Shown in pieces: positions 45,575 to 53,021 of a DNA stretch of 64,000 nucleotides. Source of the DNA: Actinotalea soli (GTDB lineage Bacteria > Actinomycetota > Actinomycetes > Actinomycetales > Cellulomonadaceae); the NCBI RefSeq assembly GCF_017565425.1, contig NZ_JAGEMK010000012.1:17472-81471 (forward strand), written 5' to 3'. Under the pieces are notes generated by a model. The model was given only the letters and a program-made list of their open reading frames with translations, was not told the origin of the DNA and ran no database searches. The number at the start of each line of letters is the position of its first letter. The first letter of the stretch is position 1. A program made the translations under genes and the position numbers.

Positions 45575-45990
45575 GCGACGCCGCGTCGCGCGACGGTCCG
45601 CGCGCCGACGACCACCACCACGGTGGCGATCCCGACGGCCCCCGCGACCGCGGCGATCGAGAACCGCCCAGAACCATCGGATCCCGCTGCCACGACGACG
45701 GCGACGGCGGCGCCGACCATGGCGACGACCAGTGCGCTGCGACCGGCGAGCTCGACCCGACGCGTGGCATCGGGGCGGGGCAGGACCGCGGCGACGACCG
45801 CCACGAGGACGGCGGAGACCCCCGAGACCCCGGCGACGACGAGGAACGTCGGCTGCTCGGAGGGGCCCGCCGCGAGCCCGGCGGCGATGGCGACCCCGAG
45901 GAGCAGGAGCGCCACGAACCAGGCCAGGAGGGAGACGAGCAGCATCGTGGCCGGGGGCAGCGGAGACGCCACCTGGGCTGTGCGGTCCAC
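45565..45990 (-). CDS. Small four-helix membrane protein
   Basis: 141 aa from GTG 45990, preceded by GAGGGGG. A 16-residue cytoplasmic start is followed by four hydrophobic helices (about 17-43, 47-71, 80-103, 107-131) separated by charged loops, and a basic end. No motif recognised. Minus strand, convergent with MerR gene, 125 bp after the next gene's stop; probably its own unit. Confidence 0.55.
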   Translation of the reverse strand: MDRTAQVASPLPPATMLLVSLLAWFVALLLLGVAIAAGLAAGPSEQPTFLVVAGVSGVSAVLVAVVAAVLPRPDATRRVELAGRSALVVAMVGAAVAVVVAAGSDGSGRFSIAAVAGAVGIATVVVVVGARTVARRGVATR

Positions 45991-46114
45991 CGTGATGCCC
46001 CCTCGTGCATGCCCGTGCGTGCTCGCGGGCAGCCTATCGGGCAAGGGCGCCCTCCGGTCGGACGCCCTCACCTGGTCCGCCGGGACCACCCCACCCGGTC
46101 CGGGCAGACCCCAC

Positions 46115-47470
46115 CTAGTCCGCCCTGACCACCGGGTCGCGCAGGACCGATCGCAGCAGGGGCCGGGTGCTCTCGACGGCGCCGAGCACCAGGAGAACCC
46201 CGCCGGTCAGGCAGACGGCGAGCATCACCATGCCGCCCGGGCTGCTCACCCCGGTGAGCCCGAGCCACGGCGCGAACATGAGCACCGAGGTCGCCGTCGA
46301 CCCGACGACCACGAACAGCAGAGGACCGAGGACCTCACGACGTCGCACCTCGTCGAGCAGCTCGGCCGGCACGCCCGCAAGGTGCTGCAGGCCGTACTCG
46401 CGACGTCGGTCGAGGACCGAGGCCGCCTGCGCCACCCCGGCCGAGACGGCGGCGAGGACGAAGGCGATGACCAGGGTCAGCAGGGCGCCGGTGCTCAGGT
46501 CGGTGAGGAGCAGCTGTTGGTCGGCGTCGTCGGTGCTGGCCGCGGCCAGGGACGGCACGATGGCGAGAGCTCCCGCGACGAACCCCGCGAGCCCGAGGCC
46601 CCCGACGACGCGCCACGCGGCCCGGGGGTCGTCGAGCAGGCGCCGGGCGGCGAGCAGCCGGGCCGGGGTCGAGGCGCGGCGCAGCTGGATCCGCGCCAGG
46701 AGCCCGAGCACCCACGGCCCCACCACGTTGAGGGTGGCGAAGGCGAGCCCGAGGCTCCCGACGAGGAACACGAACGCTGCGGCGCCGAGGGAACCGAGGG
46801 CCGTGCTGATCACGATGAAGGTGCCGATGCCCACGAGGGCGACGACCAGCCGGATCACGCTCATGCCCTTGGGCCTCTGGCGGCGTGCCACCCCGAGGGG
46901 GGAGACGACCACGCGACGCAACGACACCGCCCCGGAGACAGCAGCGAGCAAGGGCACCGCCAGCAGGACGATCAGGACGACCGTCCCGCCCACCCACAGC
47001 TCCCCCACCGCGAAGCTGCTGCCCTGGAACGGCACCAGGGCCCACAGCGGCAGCAGCAGGCCGTAGAGGAGGACCCCGAGGGCCGCGCCGACCAGGCCCT
47101 GGCCCGAGGTCTCGACCAGGGTGAGGCCCACCACCTCCCGCGGGGTGACCCCCAGCAGGCGCAGCGTCGCCAGCCGGGCGTCCCGACGGGCGAGGCCGAG
47201 CCGGGCCGCCGCTCCCCCGAGGGTCAGCAGCGGGACCCCGAGCAGGACGACCGCGGTCCACGCGAGGACCACGTAGATGTCGGACCACTCCGCCTGGAAG
47301 GCCGTCTGCGGCTGGGCCTCGCGGCCGACGAAGCCCAGCAGCCCACCCACCACCGACAGGGTCAGGGCCGTGGTGACCGCGAAGGCCGCGACTCCCAGGG
47401 CCGTGGTGAGCTGGGTGTCCTTCCCCCCGGCGCGGTGCAGGCCGGGGGCGAGGGCCAGCACGGCCCTCAT
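46115..47470 (-). CDS. FtsX-like ABC permease
   Basis: 451 aa from ATG 47470 (longer upstream frame is antisense-like and was rejected). About eight to ten membrane helices; two FtsX-type cores (about 20-190 and 310-440), each with the ALRLLGVTPREVVGLTLVE-type cytoplasmic loop (first about 102-120, second DRRREYGLQHLAGV about 362-375). Unusual for a MacB-like permease in lacking a large extracellular domain, as in Streptomyces-type exporters. Four-base overlap with its ATPase. Confidence 0.85.
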   Translation of the reverse strand: MRAVLALAPGLHRAGGKDTQLTTALGVAAFAVTTALTLSVVGGLLGFVGREAQPQTAFQAEWSDIYVVLAWTAVVLLGVPLLTLGGAAARLGLARRDARLATLRLLGVTPREVVGLTLVETSGQGLVGAALGVLLYGLLLPLWALVPFQGSSFAVGELWVGGTVVLIVLLAVPLLAAVSGAVSLRRVVVSPLGVARRQRPKGMSVIRLVVALVGIGTFIVISTALGSLGAAAFVFLVGSLGLAFATLNVVGPWVLGLLARIQLRRASTPARLLAARRLLDDPRAAWRVVGGLGLAGFVAGALAIVPSLAAASTDDADQQLLLTDLSTGALLTLVIAFVLAAVSAGVAQAASVLDRRREYGLQHLAGVPAELLDEVRRREVLGPLLFVVVGSTATSVLMFAPWLGLTGVSSPGGMVMLAVCLTGGVLLVLGAVESTRPLLRSVLRDPVVRAD

Positions 47471-48222
47471 CGGAGCACCCCACGGTCCACGACGGTTCCG
47501 TCGCGCATCTCGATGCTCTCGTCGCACCAGCCGGCCACGGTCGCGTCGTGGGTCACGACGACGAGGGCGGCCCCGGCTGCTCGGGTGGTCTCGGTCAGCA
47601 CGCGCATCACCTCGGCACCGGTGGCCTGGTCGAGGGCCCCGGTCGGCTCGTCGGCGAAGACGACCGCGGGACCGGTGATCAGGGCACGTGCCACGGCGAC
47701 GCGCTGGGCCTGCCCGCCCGAGAGCTCGCCGGGGCGGCGCTGCTCCATGCCCGCCAGTCCCAAGGAGTGCATCCACTGTGCGGCCAGCTCGGTCGCCTGC
47801 CTGCGGTTCGCACCCAGGAGCATCGAGGGCAGGGCGATGTTCTCGATCGCGGGCAGCTCGGAGAGGAGCTGGCCGAACTGGAAGACGAACCCGTAGTGCC
47901 GTCGTCGCAGCAAGGACCTCTCCCGCTCCCCGAGGGTGCCCACCTCACGCCCCCGCAGCGTCACCGTCCCGGCGTCGGGCACGAGGATCCCGGCCAGGCA
48001 GTGCAGCAGGGTGGACTTGCCCGAGCCCGAAGGGCCCATGACCGCGAGGGAGCGCCCACCGTCGAGGTCGACGTCGACCCCCGCGAGGGCCGTCGTCGTG
48101 CCGAAGCGCTTGGCCAGTCCGCGGGCGGTCATCGCCGGGCCTGCCGTGGCGGGGGGCGCCGAGACGGGCGGCGGCGTCGTCGAGCGTGGTGTCGTGGTCG
48201 GCGTGATCGGAGCGTGGTCCAT
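47467..48222 (-). CDS. ABC transporter ATP-binding protein (LolD/MacB type)
   Basis: 251 aa from ATG 48222; an in-frame ATG about 30 codons in could be the true start because the first 28 residues are only Pro/Thr/Ala. Walker A GPSGSGKST, signature LSGGQAQRVAVARAL, Walker B VVFADEPTGALD, His switch VVTHD, and the Q-loop FQFGQLLSELPAIEN typical of LolD/MacB. Partner of the FtsX-like permease; such pairs export peptides or lipids, or remodel the envelope. Confidence 0.92.
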   Translation of the reverse strand: MDHAPITPTTTPRSTTPPPVSAPPATAGPAMTARGLAKRFGTTTALAGVDVDLDGGRSLAVMGPSGSGKSTLLHCLAGILVPDAGTVTLRGREVGTLGERERSLLRRRHYGFVFQFGQLLSELPAIENIALPSMLLGANRRQATELAAQWMHSLGLAGMEQRRPGELSGGQAQRVAVARALITGPAVVFADEPTGALDQATGAEVMRVLTETTRAAGAALVVVTHDATVAGWCDESIEMRDGTVVDRGVLR

Positions 48223-48308
48223 GGCGTCCAACCTCCCGCGAGGGAGGGGGTGCCCGCGTCGCACGACGGGCGGGTCCTCGCGGCGGCCGGCTGCACCCGA
48301 GGGCTGGT

Positions 48309-48364
48309 CCGGGGTCCGTCCACGGTCGTACACGGCCCGGGGTCCGTCCACGGTCGTCCACCGG
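48309..48364. repeat. 28-bp direct repeat upstream of the LolD-type operon
   Basis: Two adjoining copies (48309-48336, 48337-48364) begin CCGGGGTCCGTCCACGGTCG. Each contains two phased GTGGACG/GTGTACG boxes when read on the minus strand. They lie 87 bp upstream of the ABC ATPase start and immediately behind the SRP RNA, so they may be tandem operator sites for a regulator encoded elsewhere. Nothing else is seen in the gap. Confidence 0.55.
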
Positions 48365-48373
48365 GCATGCAAG

Positions 48374-48462
48374 GACCCCCCGCACACCCGTCAGAGCCCG
48401 CCTGCCCTTGCTGCCTTCCGGCCCTGGGGGAGTTCAGCGAGATGACGCCGCACGAGGGGTCG
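48374..48462 (-). ncRNA. ffs: Signal recognition particle RNA (bacterial small type, 4.5S)
   Basis: The minus strand carries the invariant SRP core GGCCGGAAGGCAGCAAGG (near 48407-48424) with the GGAA tetraloop region, bounded by arms that pair (GACCCC near 48457-48461 with GGGGGGTC near 48375-48382). About 89 nt, usual for actinobacteria; ends are approximate. A -10 TAGGCT on the minus strand (48469-48474) fits its promoter. It lies in the gap between metI and the LolD-type operon. Confidence 0.92.
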
Positions 48463-48479
48463 ACGACAAGCCTAACGCA

Positions 48480-48513
48480 GCCCGGCGCCCCGGATCGACC
48501 CGGGGCGCCGGGC
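48480..48513 (-). terminator. Terminator of the metQNI operon
   Basis: A perfect 14-bp stem GCCCGGCGCCCCGG (48480-48493) with its complement (48500-48513) and six-base loop, seven bp after the metI stop and just upstream of the SRP RNA promoter. Confidence 0.8.
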
Positions 48514-48519
48514 TCGGGC

Positions 48520-49188
48520 TCAGCGCCGCAGCGCCTTGCGGGCCAGGGCGTTGCCGAGCACCTGCACGAGCTGCACCAGCACGATGATGATCGCGACGGT
48601 GGCCCACACGACCTCCCAGTTGAAGCGCTGGTAGCCGTGCCGGATGGCGAAGTCGCCCAGACCCCCGGCACCGATCATGCCCACCACGGCCGACATGTCG
48701 ATCACCGCGATGGTCAGGAAGGTGAAGGCCAGGATCAGCGGCCCGAGGGCTTCGGGGATGAGCACCGACCACACGATCCGCCAGCGCGAGGCGCCCATGG
48801 CCCGGGCCGCCTCGACCACTCCGGGGTCCAGGGCCACGAGGTTCTGCTCGACGAGCCGCGCGAAGGCCACCGCAGCCATGATCGCCATCGGCGGGATGGC
48901 CGCCTCGATCCCGATGGTCCGCCCGACCAGGGCCATGGTCAGCGGCCCGACGGCGAAGACGAAGATGATGAACGGGATCGGTCGGATCGTGTTGATGAGC
49001 AGGTTGAGCACCGTGAAGACGATGCGGTTCTCCAGGAAGTTCCCCCGCCGCGTCACGTACACGGCCAGCCCGAGGGCCAGGCCCGCGACGCCCGCGATGA
49101 GCAGCGAGATCGAGACCATCCAGAGGGTCTCGCCGAAGGCCTTCTGCAGCAGCGGGACCAGGTAGTCCCAGTCGGTCTCGTTGTTCAT
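48520..49188 (-). CDS. metI: Methionine ABC transporter permease
   Basis: 222 aa, about five helices. ATG 49188 overlaps the metN stop by four bases. The cytoplasmic loop DPGVVEAARAMGASRWRIV (about 125-143) is the EAA docking motif, and the end IGYAGGGGLGD-type region reads MIGAGGLGDFAIRHGYQRF, diagnostic for MetI. Works with MetN and MetQ for D/L-methionine uptake. Confidence 0.95.
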   Translation of the reverse strand: MNNETDWDYLVPLLQKAFGETLWMVSISLLIAGVAGLALGLAVYVTRRGNFLENRIVFTVLNLLINTIRPIPFIIFVFAVGPLTMALVGRTIGIEAAIPPMAIMAAVAFARLVEQNLVALDPGVVEAARAMGASRWRIVWSVLIPEALGPLILAFTFLTIAVIDMSAVVGMIGAGGLGDFAIRHGYQRFNWEVVWATVAIIIVLVQLVQVLGNALARKALRR

Positions 49189-50399
49189 CGACGCCACCTC
49201 CTCAGGTGGGTGAAGGGATTCCACGTGGGACTGTCGGCGTCGGCCAGACGGTCGGTGTCGACGGCCTGCGGCAGGGTCGGGGAGGACGGCCCCTCGTCGC
49301 CCTCGGGGGAGGCGGTCGTCGCGCGGGGCCCGACGGCGTCAGGGTCGGCGAGCGGGTGCTCGGCGGTCCCGAGGTCGAGGACCGACGTGGTGCTCGACAG
49401 GTCGGTGATGAAGCCCGCGATGGCGGCGTCCTCACCGGCGAGCTCAAGGGTCAGGGACCCGTAGGGACGCTCGGCGATCTCGACGATGCCGCCGTAGATG
49501 ATGGTGCCGTCGACCGGGTGCTCGCGCAGGGCCCGGGTCAGGTCGGTCGAGGAGGCGCCGTCCTCACGCACCGCGACGGTCACGATGCGACCGGGGTGGC
49601 GGTGCCGCAGCCGCTCGAGGGCCGCGGGGCTGGGCCGGTCCCGCAGGGCGGTCCCGACGAACCGTCGCGTGGCCCGGTGCTCGGGACGGGCGAAGACCGA
49701 GTACACGTCGCCGTGCTCGACGACCTTGCCCCCCTCCATGACGGCCACGCGGTCGCAGGCGTACTTCACGACGTCCATCTCGTGGGTGATGACGACGACG
49801 GTCACGCCGAGCTCGCTGTTGACCCGGCGCAGCAGGTCCAGCACGTCCTGGGTGGTCTCCGGGTCCAGGGCCGACGTCGCCTCGTCCGCGAGCAGGATCT
49901 TGGGGTTGGTCGCCAGCGCCCGGGCGATCCCCACTCGCTGCTTCTGCCCGCCGGAGAGCTGGGAAGGGTACTGACGTGCCTTGTCGGCGAGCCCGACGAA
50001 GTCCAGCAGCTCGGCGATCCGGTCCTTGCGCTCCTCGCGGGGCCAGCCGGCGACCGCGAGCGCGTAGCCCACGTTGCCGGCCACGGTGCGCGAGGAGAGC
50101 AGGTTGAACTGCTGGAAGATCATCCCGATCCCGGCGCGGACCCGACGCAGCTCGCGCTCGGGCAGGGCGGTGACGTCCTGACCGTCGACGATCACCTCGC
50201 CGGCTGTCGCGGGCTCGAGGGCGTTGATGAGGCGCACCAGGGTCGACTTCCCGGCACCGGAGTAGCCGATGACGCCGAAGATCTCACCGGTGCGGATGTC
50301 CAGGGTCACGTCGTCGACGGCGCGGACCTCGCCGGACTTCGCAGGGAAGGTCTTGACCGCGTGGCGGAAGCTGACCATCGGTGGAGCGGTCGTGCTCAC
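49185..50399 (-). CDS. metN: Methionine ABC transporter ATP-binding protein
   Basis: 404 aa from GTG 50399. Walker A GYSGAGKSTLVR (about 48-59), the MetN-type Q-loop GMIFQQFNLLSSRTV, signature LSGGQKQRVGIARAL, Walker B ILLADEATSALDP, and the C-terminal NIL (ACT-like) methionine-sensing domain (about 265-345) that inhibits transport when the cell is full. The last 55 residues are a non-conserved Pro/Ser/Asp tail. Two hairpins precede it after metQ. Confidence 0.95.
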   Translation of the reverse strand: MSTTAPPMVSFRHAVKTFPAKSGEVRAVDDVTLDIRTGEIFGVIGYSGAGKSTLVRLINALEPATAGEVIVDGQDVTALPERELRRVRAGIGMIFQQFNLLSSRTVAGNVGYALAVAGWPREERKDRIAELLDFVGLADKARQYPSQLSGGQKQRVGIARALATNPKILLADEATSALDPETTQDVLDLLRRVNSELGVTVVVITHEMDVVKYACDRVAVMEGGKVVEHGDVYSVFARPEHRATRRFVGTALRDRPSPAALERLRHRHPGRIVTVAVREDGASSTDLTRALREHPVDGTIIYGGIVEIAERPYGSLTLELAGEDAAIAGFITDLSSTTSVLDLGTAEHPLADPDAVGPRATTASPEGDEGPSSPTLPQAVDTDRLADADSPTWNPFTHLRRWRR

Positions 50400-50431
50400 G
50401 GGGGCCTCGTTCCGAGGTTGGGGTTGGGGGT

Positions 50432-50529
50432 GTCGTCGGGGCAGTACGACCCCCTGCGGCGTGCTGCCCCGACGACGTGCGGTGCGCGGGGACCCGGCCG
50501 GCCGGTCGAGGCCGGCCAGGTCCCCGCGC
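50432..50529 (-). terminator. Two strong hairpins between metQ and metN
   Basis: First: 13-bp perfect stem (50432-50444 with 50464-50476). Second: 20-bp stem with one mismatch (50484-50503 with 50510-50529), directly after the metQ stop. They would end most transcripts after metQ, so more binding protein than transporter is made. No T-tract. Confidence 0.7.
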
Positions 50530-50536
50530 CGAGGAC

Positions 50537-51454
50537 TCAGCCCTGGGAGTCGGCCTGGACCTCGGCGAGGTAGCCCTGGAGCTCCTCGGCGGACTGGTCC
50601 GCGATGACTGCCGTGCCGCCCGAACCGGCCACGAGGGCGTCCTGGACCTCGGGGTCCTTGTACAGCTCGATCAGCGCGGCGAAGCGCGGGTCGTCGGCGT
50701 TGTCGGCCCGGGCCGCCCAGACGTTGATGTACGGGCGGGCGGCGTCCGAGCTGGCGTCGTCCTGGTAGAGGGCGTCGGCGGCGTCGATCCCGGCGTCCTC
50801 GAGGAAGTCGTTGTTGATGATCGACGCGGAGACCGAGTCCAGGGCCAGGGCCGTCTGCTGGGCGTCGACCGGCGTCACGGTCACGCGGGACTCGTCGGCG
50901 AGCACGTCGGCCTCGGTCGAGAAGGCCGTGCCGCCGTCGCGCAGGGCGATCAGACCGGCGTCCTGCAGCACCAGCAGGGCACGCGAGAGGTTGGTCGGGT
51001 CGTTGGGGACCGCGATCTCGCCGCCCTCGGGGATGTCGTCGACCGAGGTGAACTCGGACGAGTACAGGCCCAGCGGGTAGACGGCGGTCGCCGCGATCGG
51101 GACGAGGTCCTCCCCGGCCTCCACGTTGTACTGGGCGAGGTAGAGGATGTGCTGGAACTGGTTGAGGTCGAGCTGCTCCTGGCTGAGGGCCGGGTTGGGC
51201 TGGGAGTACTCGGTGAAGTCGATGATCTCGACCTCGAGGCCCTCGTCGGCGGCCTTCTGCTCGAAGAGCCTCCACTCGTCGGAGGAGGCCCCGACGACGC
51301 CGATGGTCACGGGCTCGTCGGCGGCGGAGGCGTCCTCGGCGCCCGTCTCGGCGTCCCCGCTCTCAGGGGAGCAGGCTGCGAGGCCCAGGGTCAGGGTCGC
51401 GGCGGCGAGGATGGCCGAGGTGCGCAGGGCGGGGCGGCGGGTGGTGCGGCTCAT
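50537..51454 (-). CDS. metQ: Methionine-binding lipoprotein MetQ
   Basis: 305-aa receptor of the methionine importer. A Tat-free Sec signal with lipobox LAAC (Cys about 28), an acidic linker, then a NlpA/MetQ domain with VTIGVVGASSDEWRLF (about 50-65) and FEYSQPN-type strand reading FTEYSQPNPALSQEQLDLNQFQH within about 80-105. The domain runs to the end (about 300). Preceded by a 316-bp leader with a Met-rich ORF. Confidence 0.95.
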   Translation of the reverse strand: MSRTTRRPALRTSAILAAATLTLGLAACSPESGDAETGAEDASAADEPVTIGVVGASSDEWRLFEQKAADEGLEVEIIDFTEYSQPNPALSQEQLDLNQFQHILYLAQYNVEAGEDLVPIAATAVYPLGLYSSEFTSVDDIPEGGEIAVPNDPTNLSRALLVLQDAGLIALRDGGTAFSTEADVLADESRVTVTPVDAQQTALALDSVSASIINNDFLEDAGIDAADALYQDDASSDAARPYINVWAARADNADDPRFAALIELYKDPEVQDALVAGSGGTAVIADQSAEELQGYLAEVQADSQG

Positions 51455-51672
51455 GATGGATTCCTTCGGTGGTGCCGGCGGTGTCCCGGCGGGGGTTCAG
51501 GGGGAGGCGTGCTCAGCGGCACGCAGCACCACGGGCTGCCGGTCGCTGCTCAGAGGGCAGGGCACGACGCCGCGGGCGCGGTGGGGCAGGCGGGGTTCCG
51601 GCAGCTGAGGTGCCGGGGGCCGACGGTCGGAGCGGTGGAGCTGGGCCCGGTGTCCGGGCGGTCAGTCGGGGC
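51455..51672 (-). other. Long structured leader of metQ
   Basis: 218 bp between the Met-rich leader ORF and metQ with no further gene. On the minus strand it can form several stems: GCCCGG-ACA-CCGGGC right after the leader ORF stop, CGGCA...TGCCG, CCGGCAG...CTGC-type pairing, and GCCGG...CCGGC just before the ribosome site. No SAM riboswitch core is recognised. Suited to attenuation controlled by the upstream ORF. Confidence 0.45.
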
Positions 51673-51771
51673 TCAGGCGGTCGCGGCGTCCCGCTGCAGC
51701 ATTCGCATGCACATCATCGCGCGGGCGGAGGCCGCGTCGATGTGCAGGGCGAGCATGCTGTGGCGGGTCAT
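51673..51771 (-). CDS. Met-rich leader peptide of the metQNI operon (32 aa)
   Basis: ATG 51771 to TGA 51673-51675, same direction as metQ. Six of 32 residues are Met, four of them in MMCMRM (19-24), with one Cys between. The start MTRHSMLALHID recalls the MxxRxHVDL pattern of the Cys-rich leader peptides found before sulfur-assimilation genes in actinobacteria. The ATG follows a -35/-10 at a distance that makes the mRNA leaderless. Ribosome stalling at the Met cluster when methionyl-tRNA is scarce would change folding of the downstream leader. Not experimentally known; called from sequence and position. Confidence 0.6.
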   Translation of the reverse strand: MTRHSMLALHIDAASARAMMCMRMLQRDAATA

Positions 51772-51777
51772 GGCGCC

Positions 51778-51806
51778 ATCGTGCCCCGGCCCGACGCGTC
51801 CACCAA
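51778..51806 (-). promoter_or_regulatory. Promoter of the metQ leader
   Basis: On the minus strand TTGGTG (51801-51806), a 17-bp spacer and CACGAT (51778-51783), then six bases to the ATG of the leader ORF. Spacing is ideal, the -10 itself is weak. Confidence 0.4.
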
Positions 51807-51865
51807 GCGGGATGGACACATGTCTCGCATCATGGGACGCGAGACGCCCGTTCTCGTCTCAGCAC

Positions 51866-51879
51866 GTGACCGGGGTCAC
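51866..51879. promoter_or_regulatory. CRP/GlxR-like site upstream of the metQ leader
   Basis: GTGACCGGGGTCAC has the GTGA-N6-TCAC core of CRP/GlxR sites, about 95 bp upstream of the inferred metQ transcription start. It also lies in a stretch that could be remnant coding DNA, so it may be chance. Confidence 0.35.
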
Positions 51880-52000
51880 GCCGGCGAGGCTCGCCGGGCT
51901 CGTGCGCCGGCGCCGCTCCGGGCGCTGCACGCAGCACCACCTCGACACCTCCCTCTGGCCGCCGTCCTGCATCGGTGGCCCCTCCCGGGACGAGGACCTC

Positions 52001-52207
52001 GTGCCCCGCATCCAGCTCTCCAACGTCTACGTGGACGACCAAGCCAAGGCCCGGGCCTCGTACACCGAGGTGCTCGGGTTCGTCCCACGCACCGACATCC
52101 CGGTGGGCGAGCTCCGGTGGCTCACCGTGGGCTGGTGCGCGAGATGCTCCCGCGCGCTGCCTGCCCCCGTGCCAGACGTGGCGGCCCGACGAAATCAGGC
52201 GGGGTGA
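52001..52207 (+). pseudogene. Truncated VOC (glyoxalase/bleomycin-resistance) family gene
   Basis: From GTG 52001, after GGACGAGGA, the frame reads PRIQLSNVYVDDQAKARA, SYTEVLGFVPRTDIPVGE, LRWLTV, the first strand-helix unit of a VOC domain of the DUF/glyoxalase type. Then similarity stops abruptly (after about 46 residues) and unrelated residues follow to TGA 52207. Family members have about 125-135 residues, so about two thirds is lost. The end overlaps the convergent small membrane-protein gene, whose arrival or a deletion may have removed the rest. Confidence 0.7.
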
Positions 52208-52542
52208 GCGAAGCCTGTCGAGCTGAGCGTGACGGTGTAGCCGAGCAGGCCTGCCAGGAGCAGTGCCACGAGGGCCAGCCCCACCAGGGCGAACCGCGCC
52301 CGCCGCACCCACCAGGACGTGGCCACGACCACCCCCCAGAACCCGAGGACGACGGCCGAGCTCACCACGGCGGTGGTGCGGCGGTACTCCTCGGTGCAGC
52401 TCGGGTCCCCGGGATAGACGGCCGGGCACACGACGTCGAAGCCCTCGGCCCACCAGATCGCCGCGAGGGACGCGATCGCGACGAGGGTGCCGAGGAGGAT
52501 CGGGACCCAGCGGTGGCGCGGGCCGGAGCGGGTGGTGCTCAT
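52195..52542 (-). CDS. Small membrane protein of unknown function (115 aa)
   Basis: Start ATG 52542. Three hydrophobic helices (about 14-30, 58-78, 84-105) with an extracytoplasmic loop between helices 1 and 2 that holds two Cys (VVCPAVYPGDPSCTE), which could form a disulfide. No family recognised. Its 3' end overlaps the VOC remnant by 13 bp. Confidence 0.6.
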   Translation of the reverse strand: MSTTRSGPRHRWVPILLGTLVAIASLAAIWWAEGFDVVCPAVYPGDPSCTEEYRRTTAVVSSAVVLGFWGVVVATSWWVRRARFALVGLALVALLLAGLLGYTVTLSSTGFAHPA

Positions 52543-52667
52543 CGGTCGATCACACCACGCGGCCCAGGTCGCCCTCGACCGGAGGCGAGCCGTCTGCCGT
52601 GACCCGGGAAGGCCCGCTGCGGCCCGGTTCGGCTCCCGGGCGCTCCTCCGGTACCCTCGGTGGGCCA

Positions 52668-52752
52668 GGAGGATTCGCCTAGTGGCCTATGGCGCACGCT
52701 TGGAAAGCGTGTTGGGTTAACGCCCTCGGGGGTTCGAATCCCCCATCCTCCG
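52668..52752 (+). tRNA. tRNA-Ser(GGA)
   Basis: Class II tRNA: acceptor GGAGGAT/ATCCTCC, anticodon stem CACGC/GCGTG with loop TTGGAAA (anticodon GGA), long variable arm, T-arm GGGGG-TTCGAAT-CCCCC, discriminator G; CCA is not encoded. Confidence 0.96.
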
Positions 52753-52762
52753 CAGCCGAAGG

Positions 52763-52786
52763 GCCCGCGACCTGCAGCGATGTGGG
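52763..52786. repeat. Direct repeat, left copy (candidate attachment site), within tRNA-Ser terminator
   Basis: GCCCGCGACCTGCAGCGATG plus TGGG, identical to 54608-54631. The left copy is part of the stem-loop (GGGCCCGCGACC ... GGTTGCGGGCCTT, 52761-52796) that looks like the terminator of tRNA-Ser, 10 bases after its end. Similarity extends with small changes over about 46 bp. The 235 bp that follow, up to the next start, contain no gene that I can support. Confidence 0.7.
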
Positions 52787-53021
52787 TTGCGGGCCTTCGT
52801 CGTGATCGCTCCGGGCCGCTGGCGGAGTGGTGGTGGGAGAGCGCCTCCTCGATCGTGGTGTTCGGCTCGACGCCCACCAGCTGCGCGATGCCGAGGCACT
52901 TCGGGCCGCCCGTGCGACCGACTCCACCGGGTGCACAGAGCCTCACCGCGGACGCCTGCGCGCTTGCTCGTCGCGGAGTGCGCGGGCTCAAGGTCACGCG
53001 CGCGCCGCCGATGAACCTGAG

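Noticed and set aside
51455..51672. SAM riboswitch in the metQ leader
   Set aside because: Searched by eye for S-box and SAM-IV cores; the conserved GGC...GGCAACC-type blocks are not present in the right order.
52539..52997. Minus-strand frame with GIRTPEGVNPTRF-type peptide
   Set aside because: This peptide is a translation of antisense tRNA-Ser, a well-known false gene.
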